A DNA stretch of 64,000 bases from Puffinus mauretanicus (lineage: Eukaryota; Chordata; Aves; Procellariiformes; Procellariidae): positions 3,782,001 through 3,846,000 of the forward strand of contig JAJKFH010000102.1 of NCBI GenBank assembly GCA_023333565.1. The letters are read 5' to 3'. The notes beneath the pieces are model-generated. The model did no database searches. It was not told the origin of the DNA and was given only the letters and a program-made list of their open reading frames with translations. Shown here one piece after another: positions 11,378 through 24,300 of the stretch. A program made the position numbers and the translations under genes. Position 1 is the first letter of the stretch; each line of letters begins with the position of its first letter.

Positions 11378-14097
11378 CTGAAAAAAAGAAAAAATGTTTT
11401 GTATGCTCCATTTCACTTTCCTGATCAGTCTCAGCCTCTCATGGGTCCCTTTGTGCATGAAGAGAGTTATTGAAGCTAAAGCGAAATTCTGCAACAGAGA
11501 CTTCCAGATAGGATGTATAAAACTATCAAAGGATGAATAAAACTATCAAAACTATTGAGCTTTTTGTATTTACTCTACTTATTGCAGCTCTTACATCCAA
11601 CGTGTAAAATACAGTGCAGCCTTAATAACACAGTTAGCTCAAACCCTGCTGATATGCTGCACACAATTTACTGCAAGTATTTTCTCTCTGATAAAGGAAA
11701 AAATAAAAATAAAAAAGGGTCATGGCAGAAGACATTTAAGTTAAATTCTTAATCACAATCTATAGCAAATGCAACTCAGATGAATTTGAGCAAAATAAAA
11801 CCTCTCACAAGGCAAGGGCAATAAACTTAAAAGCAGCACAGCATTTCACTCATAGGTCCTGACTGTAAGATGTACTAGCTACTAAACCTTTCAAAGGAAC
11901 ACAAACATTGATCCACAGAAACTAATACTCTTCCCGCTGTCTCATGTGGAGAGACGCTACTGCTATTCATATCTTTGTGAACTTACTGAATTCGCCAATC
12001 ATCAGGAATGGACCATGTTTCAGGTTTCAAAAAGACGTGAAAAGGTACTGATTTCGTACCAATTTTGGAAGCAGCCAAATCACCAGAAAACAAAAAATGA
12101 CCTCTTGACCAAAGACTTTTAGCCAAGCCAAGAATACACTAGACAGTACGTGACACAAACAGGACTTGAGATTGCCATCGTTCATTTTCTTCCTTGCCCT
12201 CCCTACACTAAGAACTCTGTGCTCTCCCCAATTATTTCTGTGAAGGACCATTTCATACTTTGGAAAGGTAACTATTCCACAGTTTCAGACAGAAACACCA
12301 GTGTGGCTCAAGGTCCCTTGAGGCAGAGCTACAAATAGAACCTGACATAGCTAAAGTTAGAGTCCTGTCTCACACCTTTTCCAACTGGAAGAGGGTGCAG
12401 CAATATGGCAAACTAGAAAGCCGCTTAATAAACTCTACTGTAGCCTGGCTCTGTGCCGCTGCCCAGAAGACCACACAGAGAAATGTATCACAGCAAGAGA
12501 AATCTAATTCTTTACCTAGGTAGGGAAAATTCTTACCAAAAGCAAAAGATCTTAGTCTGGGTCTTAACAGATGACCTGAAGCACGGGTGGTGCTGGTTAG
12601 GGCTATGATACCTTTAGGCACAACAAATTTCCAGTTCCTAAAAGCCTAAAACAGAAACAAGCAATCCCGATGCCTAGACTTCCACTGATGTCTTACAAAT
12701 AATAGCATAGATCAGATGTAATAAATTTCACCAGCTCTATGGTTATGATAGCACAAAGAAGGATAATGGTGGATCCCACCTTCCCCTGCCATAGCCAAAT
12801 TGGAAAATATTTGTACAGTGCACAAAGAGACAAATCTGAAATCTGATGGCAATCCATGTGGAGATGGATTAAGAGTCTCCCTCACAAGCTGTCCTAAGAA
12901 TCCTGGAGTGACAGCATAAATTATTACCACACATCATCAAGCAGAAAAGCCCAATACTTAGTTTACTACTGTGCGGTTTACTACTGTATGGTTTGCATTG
13001 GACTGATTGCTGACACCCCTTTAAGAATGTATTGCAGCAGCTGGAAAAACTCAACTTGAGACTGAGAGCAAAGTGCAGGAGACGTGACCTACACATATGG
13101 GGAGAAAGGTCAAAACTTGAGTTCAAAACAAATCTCATTAAGAGAGGAGCAAACACTATCACTTTCAGAGATTTGTGCCACAAGCTTCTCCCTGATGGCT
13201 ATGTGGAACTAGCTATCAGAGAAAGTGTATTGTTTAGAACTCAATTGTCAGCTTAATTCATTTCAGTATGAAATAACACAAGCATGTTACATGGATGGCT
13301 TCTTTTAATGGACTCGTTTACCTAGTCTATGATCTGCTTGTGATTTCCTTGAATTTATTACACTTGCTCTGAATGTTGTATTTGAGCAATGCAAAAATAC
13401 ACATGCAATTTGTAATCACAGCCATAAGAGTATAAACACAATGTATAGAACACCTAGTCTTTTCTGATGCAGTGTGAAGACAATTTTAGTAACATCTTTC
13501 AATTCTGTGCCGTATAATAATCTAACAATTTGGAGTGAACCACTAGCTCGCTACTCCTGGGGAACGGGGCTGCTCCGTACTGTGTCACCCCCTGGCAAAC
13601 CCCCAGCAGAGCCCTGGCTATTGGCGCCGACTGTCGCTGCACGTCTGCCCGCAAGCAGAGCTGCAGAAGACAGATGAAGAAGCCAATGCTAGAACAACAG
13701 ATGACAGTACGAGCCAAAACCCATTTCAGATGGAAAGATCAGAAACTAAATAATGAAATAAAACCCATAAGAATGTGTAGAGGGCATCTTTCCTCCCAGT
13801 TCGGTGAGAGATTTATCATGCAAATAGAAAACAGTTCATTTCAGGAAGGAAATGAGTGAAAACAAAGAGATTATTTGACACAGGAAAAAAGGAAGGAAGT
13901 TTTTGCTATCAGATAACCACATCAGAGACAGTAATGGCTCCGGTCTAGTTTTTAACTGAACTGTCTGTAACACCAATAAAACTCCAGCCTCCTTTCTCAC
14001 TGGCACTGTGGTCAATCTTCTGCCTGATGACCAAAGGACTGAAGAATCATGAACCACCTCAGCACTGGGATTCAAGAAATAAACTTCATGCCATGAC

Positions 14098-14196
14098 ATA
14101 TACACATATACATGTGTGTGCATATACACACCCCCCCTATATATACACATATATATACACAATGATGATGATGATGATAATAATAATAATAATAAC
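14098..14196. repeat. compound microsatellite (TA/CA, ATG, ATA)
   Basis: Alternating TA/CA/TG dinucleotides with a C7 interruption run into five ATG/ATA-type units and then (AAT)n. It lies in EPS8 intron 3. Confidence 0.9.
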
Positions 14197-17009
14197 TAAT
14201 TCTTCTTTTTTAGTCTTTATTGTGCTTGGAAGAAATTGAATTCAAGATCTTCACTTGTTGATATCCATGGATAGGTGCTTTAGTCCAAATGATATTCAAA
14301 AGTCTTCCAAGAAAAGGAAGTTTGTCACGGACAAAGTTTGCTGCTAACATTACATTGTCAAATTTTATCAAAACAAAAAAACCTGGTCCATTTTACTTTT
14401 ACAGTAAAATTATATATATTTTTCCAATATATTATAAGCAAATCTATTAAATATATGAGCTTTATGTATTTACATAAATAAAATATGTTCATTTAATATA
14501 CATGTACATAATATAAAATATAAAAAAGTCTGCTTTATAGGCTTTCAGTCTCATGGATCTCAAATAAAATTCTTAAGTTAGCTATTAATTATAAATCAAT
14601 TATAAATAAAATATTTTATAATAAGCATTTTTAACACATTTTAACAATTCCAGTGTCACTCAACTGCTTCCCACCCCCCTTAGGACAGCATGCACAAAAA
14701 TCCCTAACATCACAAAGGAAGAAAAGACACACGTGGGTTGCAGCAGAATTGCTAAAATTTAAAAAAATATAATTGCCCTAAATTTGAGAAAGGTTTTAGG
14801 TGTTTTCCTTGTTTTCTCCAGTTCATACATTTGGCTATACTGACAGCCTAGTTCTTTATGCATACAAAACAGAGAAGAAGCAGTAAAATGTGCAAACTCC
14901 TTTCTAAAAGCTGTGCCCATATATCTTTACTCAGAGTTGCAAGATAATTGAGTCTTCTACTCCATTCAGTTCCTGCAGTTGGCAACTGCAACTATAGTTT
15001 TGTGATATATCTACCAGCAATGGAAGTGAACCAAGATTAACAATTCATTTTACAGGAGCCACCACGCAGCAGTTATATGGTAAGCATTTTCAATTAGTTC
15101 CTGAATTCAATTAAGTATTTTAGAAGTAAACGGCTGTTTACCATTATATACCTCAAATTTACTCACTTGTCCCCATCTTCTACTGACATACGACTATCCC
15201 ATGACATGTTTGATATAAAAAAGCTCAGAGACGTATTATTTTAAAAGCCCACAAAGATTAAAGAACATAGTTAAGACAGTTACTGATCCTGCTGCACTGT
15301 TCAAACCATGTACTCTTGAAAAATTATGATGATGATATAAAATGAAAAAGAAAAGCGCAACACGCTCATAACATCTCATAAAGAAATAATCTGCAAAGAG
15401 TTTTTTGCAATGTCTCTTGCTGGTTTCTGTTACCACCTACTATTTCTGTCAACACGTGCAACCAGTTTATCGAGTGAAACCATACAGGATGCAGAAATCA
15501 CTGTTCAAAACGATCACTTCAGAATTTTCCTCATTTGCAGTTCCCGCCTTTAATACTATGTCAAGTGACTGACTTTTGTGGCATACCACTAAAAAAGATA
15601 AATTTAAACTTAGAATGATTCACATGCAACATCATTTTTAAATGACAAATGTTTCAAACGGTTTCTACTTCTGTCTTAGCTGATTTTTCTAGAAGTGGAC
15701 CTTCACACTACTCTAGCACAGTGCCTTCATCCACCAAACCACGTCAGCTTTTTCACACCACTCCTCTTTTCAGAGGACACAAAGCTAGGAGACCTCCCAT
15801 CTCCTTCTTAGGCTTTTAGCCTCATGAATTTCAAAGCAGTTCGAAAGCCAACAAGGCAACCAGTACAACAAAGTTGTTCTCATGGGCTCACGGGGCCTGA
15901 AGGCTATCCTTCCAAGGGCAAAGTTAATGCTGTTCCAGTGCCACAAAGCATCCTGCCCTCAGTCCCCTAGCCCCCGAGGTCACTCCCAGCCATCACCCCA
16001 CCCAAAATAGGAGGGAGGAAAGATTAGTTACTACTAAGGATATTGCAGTTACCAGCCACTGCTCTTTGAGCTTTCCAGTTCATTAACCTGCAGAAGAGGT
16101 GGTAGATGCAACAAGGGAGAGCAGGCTGAGGTGCCAGGGGTCCTGCGTAGGACTGGGTTCTCACTGCAAACCTCGTTCTTCCAGTCTTATCAGTTGTACT
16201 GACTTGCAAAAGAGCATTTAACAACAGGCACAGATTTACACAGCAGAACATCTCTCAACTTCATTGCCGCCTGTATTTCCATTACCAGCACAGCTATCAG
16301 CAGGATGTATTCACAGTGGAGGTGGACAACCAGGAAACGGTGCAATTTGGCTGACAAGGAACATGACTACATTCTGCCTCCACAGTGATTTGGCCACGGG
16401 CTAGAGAGTAGCGTATACAGCCAAGGCAAATACTAGCATCTCTAGCTGGTAAATGCAAAAACGTTTAGGCATTTATAAGTAACATCACATTTGACAGTCA
16501 CAAAGCCTGTCAAAAATAGCAGGCCAAATAGGGCTCCAAATCCGTTACATCAAATCTAACCTCCATGAAATCCTTGTGTCAAACAAGAATAATATTGTAA
16601 ATTCCTTTTCTGCTAGCAGGGGATAAAGGTGGAGAGGCAGGGGTAGACACAGGTCATGAATCAAACCTATAGCACAGCTAGATCCCTGAATGCCTTCTCC
16701 CTGATACATACTTTAGCTATAGGATCACTCTTAGTTTTGTGATAAATGCTTTATATATTACTGCCTTAAGAATTAGCAGGTGGGAGTTCTCTGCTTAGTA
16801 AACCATAAAAGCATTTTCTAGCTAGCGTAGTTAGTTTTAGTAGGAATAAAATCACTTTGTTCTTTAATTTTGTTTATACACACACATGTATGTGTATGTA
16901 CACACATGTTTTAAATTTTTTATGCATAAAATATTTTCACCATGACATCACAATCAATATTTAAACAACAATTTTAACATAAATGTTTAAAGACTTTATG
17001 CCACCTTAC

Positions 17010-17083
17010 CATAAAGAGCTTTTGCACTTGTTCTTGAATTCTGCTCCCTCTCCGCCTGAGCAAATGTTGGTGAACCATAGCCA
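17010..17083 (-). CDS. EPS8: EPS8 coding exon 2 (residues 21-46)
   Basis: The 74-nt exon encodes (N)GYGSPTFAQAEREQNSRTSAKALY followed by the first base of a Glu codon. It is the pre-PTB linker; the SAKALYEQRKNYARDS stretch that it starts and the next exon finishes is diagnostic of EPS8. The acceptor is TCTTCCAG before 17083. The donor is TATG|GTAAGG at 17010/17009. It enters in phase 2 and leaves in phase 1, matching both neighbours. The upstream intron is only 1,172 bp and holds a long AAT-type microsatellite. The exon was found by motif matching; no open frame of useful length marks it. Confidence 0.95.
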
Positions 17084-18255
17084 CTGGAAGAAAACATTTC
17101 TGCTTAACTTCTGTATAGATGTATTTGCCACACAGAAACAGGCATTGAAAAAAACCCTCCCCTTATGTAGGACTACACACACCTACGATGTTACTAACAG
17201 AAATAATGATACTGGATATTTGTTCCACACCATGAATACAATGAAGCATGTTTCATTTAGGCTAGAAGCCCTTCCGAGCTATTTTTTGTTGCATTAATAT
17301 GCACAATGGGGGTGTGGTATATATATAGATGCTACCATAATGTAAGTAATCAATATCACTAAATAATAACAACAATAATAATAATAGTAACAATAATAAT
17401 AATAATAACAATAACAATAACAACAACAATAATAGTAATAATAATAAAATAAATATTATATTAAAAAAAACCTGTGCCAAAGACTTGGTAGGATTTTGTT
17501 GTTGGTTTTTTTTTCCCTGCATACACAAGTGTTAATTGTTTTTAACAATTTTAACTATTTTCATAAAAGACTTGAAAGGACTATCATTGCCTACAACAAA
17601 TGAAAAGGCAATCCAACATCCTTCCAGTGTAACAAGAAGAATGAGTCATATACAAACTCACTTTAAAGGGACAACAATATGAGAAGCAGATGACAGCACA
17701 GATGCCCCGCTCAATACATGAATACATGTTCTTTGGCATCAGATTAGGTCAATTCTCATTAGTGCTGCGAATGAGCCCAGTGCCATGCTTCTGACACAGG
17801 GAGCATTCTCTTATCTCAGACAAGATAACACTTTCAGGTAACAGTTGCTCAGTTCTGTTTACTGGGAAACGATATTTTCTCACAAATGGAAAAGGCAGCC
17901 TCATCTTTTATGCATAAAAATGCATTCACTCAGAGCTAACCTTAAACATCTCAGGTATATGAAGACCTCTCTGAGTAATGTAATAAGTATGTTATGGCTA
18001 CAGCAATTTATTTTTCTGTTCCAGATGATTCCATTCAGTAATAAAGCTTTACCCTTACAGTAATACAAAATCAGTTAGATGATATCTGTCAGTTTGGTTA
18101 CGTGTTTTGGAAACTTCACATTCTTTTACAGAAACTGCCTTTGTATTATTCCTACGGGATCTAATAATTGTAGTTATATCAGAAATGAAAGCGTAAGGAA
18201 GAAAATACAATACTATTTTTTGTCCATAATAGGAAAATCAAAGACATAACCTTAC
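17084..18255 (-). other. EPS8: EPS8 intron between coding exons 1 and 2
   Basis: 1,172 bp with the AAT microsatellite and otherwise featureless A+T-rich sequence. Confidence 0.92.
17361..17452. repeat. (AAT/AAC)n microsatellite in EPS8 intron 2
   Basis: About 90 bp of AAT and AAC triplets with a few AGT. The minus frame gives a poly-Leu open frame, an artefact. It sits 278 bp upstream (in transcription) of the coding exon 2 acceptor, and gives the pre-mRNA a long U-rich run. Confidence 0.93.
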
Positions 18256-18346
18256 TTCATTTGAGGAAAATAACTTCCATATCCACCAGGAGGGGTGTTT
18301 GATATATGTCCATTCATTCTTATCGTCACTTACTGAGGGAAACAAT
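18256..18346 (-). CDS. EPS8: EPS8 start-codon exon (coding part 18256-18317)
   Basis: This exon carries 29 nt of 5' UTR and the first 20 codons plus 2 nt. The ATG is at 18317-18315. The peptide begins MNGHISNTPPGGYGSYFPQM, and the MNGHISN start is the hallmark of EPS8. An in-frame TAA at 18332-18330 lies four codons upstream of the ATG, which supports this start; an A at -3 is favourable. The acceptor is a clean pyrimidine tract ending TTTTTTCCAG before 18346. The donor is AA|GTAAGG at 18256/18255, so the exon ends in phase 2 and codon 21 (Asn) is completed by the next exon. Residues 8-18 differ from the mammalian form I remember, while the flanking residues are conserved. This segment precedes the PTB domain and is Gly/Pro/Tyr-rich, probably disordered. 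Confidence 0.93.
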
Positions 18347-21300
18347 CTGGAAAAAAGAAATAACAGCATATGAATTGAAGTTTCTTAAAAGATGAAGGCT
18401 TAATACAGATGTTATACAAACCTAATGAGAAAATTATGGTTTAAATGGGAAAGGAATTGCATCAACAAGCTCAATTGTTATTATTTGCATTGCGGTGATG
18501 CCTTAAAGACCCGATATGGAACTTCCCCCAATTGCAATTTGATAGTTATTGCTTCAAATAATTTATAATTTAGTGAATAAAGTCATTATTATTGATACAA
18601 TGGTCTTTAGGAATAGCTTTAGAAATAAAAGGCTGACTAAACAAAGAACAACATCTACTGCAGAAGTGAACAAGATATTCCAAATGGCAACTTTAATAGT
18701 CAAGCATACTTGATTTTAACCCTCAATTCATTCTTTCAAATGAAACCTTTTAAATGACCTTTTGATACATATTCTATGAAACTTATCAGCTGAATTGTTA
18801 GAACGATGCATTATCAAAACAAAACACAATTGTTAGCACAAAAGGAAACTTGGTTAGCTATTCTGGGACTAAAAAAAGCCTCTTTTTTTTTTTTAAGCAG
18901 CATTTAGCATCCTGAAATTTTGGCATGTCAAATGAAACCTCTTATATAACAGCAATACTGAAAAAGCTACGATGAAACAGTTAAAAGAATGCCTTCTCCC
19001 TTTAATGACGTGCCCATTGAAGTTAAAATTGACTCTGGAAAGTGACTTTCATAAGCCTGTAAACAATTAACAAATCTCTATTCAAATTTACCATGGGCAA
19101 GTATTCTTTCATTTATACATATATGAATAATATATATTTGAATATTTCTCTACATCTTGTTCATTAAATAGAAAGAAGATTTCTTTTAACTCTGCAAAAT
19201 AGTCAAAAGTAGGTCAGATAAAATTTGTACCTAAGAAAAGCTCCACTTCCAAAGTAAGCACTACCTGCTTTTTGTACTAGAGCCACCTTACAACCAGGTT
19301 ATCTTCTGAATCACTAAGTCAACTTACTGCCTCACTTCAACTGTTCTCTTCCTATTTTACACAGAAGTGGCAGCTGATTGACCTACAGTACATACAGTAT
19401 TTTGTATCCACATATGTTCTGCTACTTTCCTCTTTCATGCAAAAATACAATCGCAATCAAATTCTATTCTCAGCTCTCAAGTCTTCTGTCATTTCAAGAG
19501 ATGTACAAGCTCCTTTTGGTCTTCTGTACTGAGAACAGAGTCATTTTTATACCTTTCTGAGGAACACCTGACATGTCCACCCTGCAATGTGGTTAGCAAA
19601 GCTAACTAGAACCAAGCTGCATTGATTATGTGCCAGATGCAATCATGTGGAAGCATGGTATTGCCTTTAGTGAGCACATACTTGGTAATTTGGCTTAGAA
19701 TCTCTTTGTTTTTAATTTTTCTTTTAAATCTTTGATTGCTCCTTGCAAAACGTCTTTTCTGACATATCCATGTTTTATTTCCATTTCTCCTGCACATCCC
19801 CACAAATATATCACCTATCCAACTTGGTAGCCTGTTTGGCTGCTCTAAGCCACTTTTTATAGAGTGCAGTACTTAGCAGCTGTCTCCAATAAATTACTAG
19901 CTGTGCTGAGTGCTGCTCAATTCATTAGCAATTACAACCCTTGGGAAGCACCCTGAAATTGTCTCATGACTTGAAAGAACAAAAATATTCGTTTTCTCAG
20001 CAGAATTTGCCAGGTCAGTGTACACTCCTTGTTCCGTTTCAGCGACTGCGTGGACCAGAGCTACTCAGAGTGCACAGCTCACGCTGCCAGTACGCTCCTC
20101 AACACTTCCTATCAGCTATTAATTCTTATCCTCTGCAACCGTGGCTCAATTTTTTTACCCTGCTTAACAGTTTACCCTGTGATTAGCTTTCTAAGAGTGA
20201 CCAGATCCAAAACACTCACACAAATTATGTCCATTGCTTTTCAGTATCCCCCCACTTCCTCTACTTTCCATGCACACTTTTATAAAGACAACACTTATTT
20301 AATAATTCTATTTGCCATACCCTTTTATCATTTGTGATTTTTTCATAGCCCTATTTATAACAAATTCCGCAACTATCTGCTTTAAAGAGAGATCTTGAAA
20401 AAAAACTTGGTTTTAGACTCCCTCAAAATTATTTCACTCCTCTGACATCTTAATCTGACAAATACTTGATTTGTTATTTGTAGTCCACATTTATGAAAGT
20501 GGTGAAACAGATATTTTAAGTAGAAGGAATGTAATATATTAGAACTTAAAGCATCAGTCTTTGAAATGAGCATAACACACTGAGTTTTAAAGCAGCAATG
20601 AAGCTGAACAGCAGATTTTCATGTTAGGGGAAGAAAACATGTCTCATGACTAAATACTTGCCCACTGTAAAACATAACACCACTTAAAGTGAATATAAAA
20701 AGCTTTAAAATTATATTTTGGATCGAGTGATAATGAAAATCTGAAGTCAGAAATTTTGTTTGTTTTTCAAAAAAAAACCAACCACCCAGCTTTTTCTGTT
20801 AAGTGAGCACAAAACTTTTAGTGAGTTTTAGCTGATATGCAAACTTGCTATTTGATAGTTGAGTAAAGCCAACAATATTTCCTGTTCCTTATGCAATTTT
20901 CCACTGTTAAAAAAAATTAAATGCTTTTGAAATGCCAAGACAACTACTTTGACATGACAATTTCAAGAGGCTATGCAACACTTCTATCCCTTGGTTCAAG
21001 AAAGCTCCTGAATATGAATACAAACAAACCTTTTACAGTCATTATTTATAATTAGGCCAAATATTTATAACAGCAGCAAAAAGCTACTCCTAATTCCCCA
21101 AAATTATCAGGCAATTTCATCTCTTTCAACCTAAATGTTTCCAAAAAAAAGAAAACATTTTAGGAAAACACTTCAAAATTTTTATTAAGTGCATGATGGA
21201 GAGAAGGGAAAAAACTTAAAAGGATAACAGAATGTGCAGTGCTTCGTTTATTATTCACTTATACAGCTTCCTCTGCTGTATTTCTCATCTCAAATGCTCT

Positions 21301-24300
21301 TTCATCTCTTAAAACCAGTCCTCTAGCAAAAGTCAACCCGTGCACACTGCGAAGCCATTGTCATCCAGGAGTCTATTAATAAACTCCACTTCCTCTTTAA
21401 TCTTCCCTTTCACCTCAGCCCAGCAGTTCACAGCAACATATGTTGGTGTCCTAGACTTTAAGATAAACATCCTTCAAAATTAACTGTATGATCCCTCTTT
21501 AATAGGTCCTGAAGCATCAACAGTTTACTTGTGAATATGCCCAAGAATGGTCACGTCTTTCTCAGGATCTTGAAAAGCCATCATGCCTACTCTGAACAAG
21601 AAATATGTAAAAACAGGAAAATTAAATAAGAATTTAAGAAGAAAAGAGTAATAAGAAAATAGCTAAAATAATACGAAATAATAAGAGAAATCTTAAGATA
21701 TTTATCTTTAAAATTATTAAAATAATGTATTATTAAAACCAGTAAGAAAATAGTTATAAACAGGGAATTCCTAAAAACAAATAAATACTAAATTCTCTTC
21801 CCACAGTATCAGAGACTGAACAAAAAGAAATCCACCCAGGACTTCACTGCTGCCATCAGCTTTATTTTTGAAGGGACTCTTAGCATATTGATAGTAAGCA
21901 GCAATATAAATGACAAGGGTCCAGCCTTTGTAACAGACAAACCATTTCTGAGACAGATATACTTTGGTTCTTTAGTAGTCAACAGTTACAGGTGGTCTAA
22001 TCCCAGACATGGGGAGTATTATACTGGTATACAACATGATTACATCGTTCTTACATATTCATTTTAAAAAATGTCCAAATTCTAAAATACTCTTCCCCTT
22101 CCCCACCTTGCAGCACAGCAGCCTAATGAAAGCAATACAATCTGTGTGCCACAACAAGCTGATACACTGACAACTCACATGCCCTGCCATTTAAATTCCT
22201 AGTAGGAGTTTGAAGGTAACAAAATCCTTCAATTTATTTCAAAAAAATCCCTTTTCTAGAAGGGCAGAGCTATCTCATTAAAGACAATGAGATATTCCAG
22301 ACAATGATGCTCTTTTCCACTCATCCTGAATCAATCGGTCCCATCCAGCGACAGATCACAATATCAGATGGAAAAAAGAACAACAGCTTAATGCCATGAG
22401 TATTTTAGAAATGATGCTGGGGGCAGGGAGGGGGAAGGGTTAAGCAGAGGAGGATGTAGGGGAAAGAAAAGGAAAGCCAAGAGTGGCTGGAACAATAATT
22501 ATCTACCGATTAAGAAAATGTTATTAGCAACAATTCATTGTTATCACATGCCCCCAAAAAAACCAAGAATTCTTCCCCAGTTAGATAGCAGGCACAGGCT
22601 GTAACTCCAGCCTGAACAAAACCAAGCGGACTATTACAAGGTAACACTTATCTGTAGCGGATCTGACAGTGTAGCAATGTCACAAAAGGACATGCTTTCT
22701 CCACCCTTTCCCTTTTTAAAATATTACGGAACAACAAAAACAACAAAAAAATCAGATGTATCCATGCTACACTGTAACTCACTATGTGTTCAATAAAAAC
22801 GCCTCTTATTGCTATTCCACAGCATTCAGTACTGCTGTTCTACAGAACGTAGAAAAACGATTTAATTTGCTGCGTGACTTACTGTTTTTCATTTGTCTTC
22901 TCGAACCTCACCCTGTTCACCCCCCACACTTCCCTTCCTCACGCTAAATTTTTGAATAGTTATTACTTTTAACCCCCTTGTTTCTCCACGCTGAGGTAAT
23001 TTCTTTAGTTATTCCTTATGTTCTTGTATTTTGGTGTCTCTTGTGTCTACCTTGTTGTTCTGACCCAACGCTCTCCTATTTGTATCTTCACTCCAGCCAC
23101 AGATTTTACAAATGGGAAACTCCTGATAGAAATAGGTCTCACGGAGTCAGATGAAATGTCACTGCTACCCTCTGCTTCGGGATTTGCTTCAGACAACAAC
23201 CAAGAGCAAACATGAGTTCTGTTGGCTGTTCAACATCTTGCCTCGAGATAAACACCAAGATGCACATGCATGCATAAGTAAGTATTACTTAGGAAATGAT
23301 CACTAGGGATTTTCCATCCACGGTATATTGATATCAGAACTTCTCTGAGACAAACTGCTACCGGTAGGGCTGGCAGCAGCTTTGTACTGTAATGTTTTCC
23401 ATTTCCTATTAAGGGGATGGGAGCATCCAAAGGCTGGTCAAAAAGATGACAGCAAAAATCACACAGAAAATTGAAAGCTAGACCCGACAAGTGATGCAGT
23501 TTCAAGACAAAACATTTGGACTTCGTTCACCACCGCTCTGGCTGTTGTTCCCTTTGCCTCTTTCAAGCCACTCTTTATTAATGATGAGGGGGGCTGAGGC
23601 TTTCTGAGAAAGGAATAGGTACTCCAGTATACACTCCTGAGTCCAAGCATCAGGACTTCAAGCAAACATGGTAATACAATAGCCACAATAAAATCATTTT
23701 CAAAAATGATGTTACTTTCAGGTCTTCTCTGGATTCAGAGCATGGCCGTTAGCGCTAATTACACTGAATCTTAGTTTATACAAATCTGCACTGAGTTGCA
23801 TCCTGTGTTTAGATTTTAGTGCATCCCCAAACAACCCTTCTGCTGGATGCGACATCGGCTAACTGGGGTTCCTGCTAAAGAAACCTGGGGGTGAGGAGGA
23901 AAGGACTGGATGTGCCCCCTTCTCCCCCTGAATTTCACTCCTTATAGAAAGCTGAACTTAAACCCAGAATATTATTTTCCTGTTTGTCTAAGGGGGCAGA
24001 GGGGTAGGAGCATTTCAAGAAACTAATTACCATGACAGACAAATGAATATGGCTCTGGCCAGGCAGGGGACAACACCGCACGACAGGGGACACAGCACTG
24101 CCCAGGAGGAAGGATATTCAGTGTATTCACCTTCATCTCCATAGAGCAGTGCAGCAGATGAGCTCAATCAACGCTGCTTTTTCCAGTTTCAAGAAGTGTT
24201 CTGATTTTCATTGACACTTTCTGAAATCTAATATTTTTCCTCAGTCCTTCAGTAGAAGGAGTATGCTAAATTCAACAGCAGTATTCCTTTCAGCAGGAGG

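Larger units (their letters stand above)
6745..17009 (-). other. EPS8: EPS8 intron between coding exons 2 and 3
   Basis: A 10.3-kb intron carrying the CR1 fragment at 9376, the A-rich tract at 10188, the solo LTR at 10850 and the microsatellite at 14098. 14390-14640 is extremely A+T-rich. An alternating TG/CA patch lies at 16877-16909. The flanking exons join without loss in a 200-residue protein of expected length, so no coding exon is missing here. Confidence 0.92.
1..18346 (-). other. EPS8: EPS8 gene, 5' portion (six exons, open at left edge)
   Basis: This is the 5' part of a minus-strand gene encoding the EGFR-pathway substrate EPS8. The family is known to cap and bundle actin filaments, to join Abi1 and Sos1 in a Rac-activating complex, and to set the length of microvilli and hair-cell stereocilia. 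Six exons read right to left give a continuous 200-residue N-terminus with matching splice phases (2,1,0,0,0,2 after each exon). The total of 599 coding nt equals 199 codons plus 2 nt, the same length as I recall for this part of mammalian EPS8. The sequence matches the family strongly across the PTB domain. The exon after 1832 (start of the proline-rich linker) was looked for and not found in 1-1831, so the gene continues off the left edge. The 5' UTR begins in at least one further exon to the right. Confidence 0.96.

Noticed and set aside
17262..17528. Poly-leucine minus-strand ORF
   Set aside because: Translation of an AAT/AAC microsatellite; not coding.
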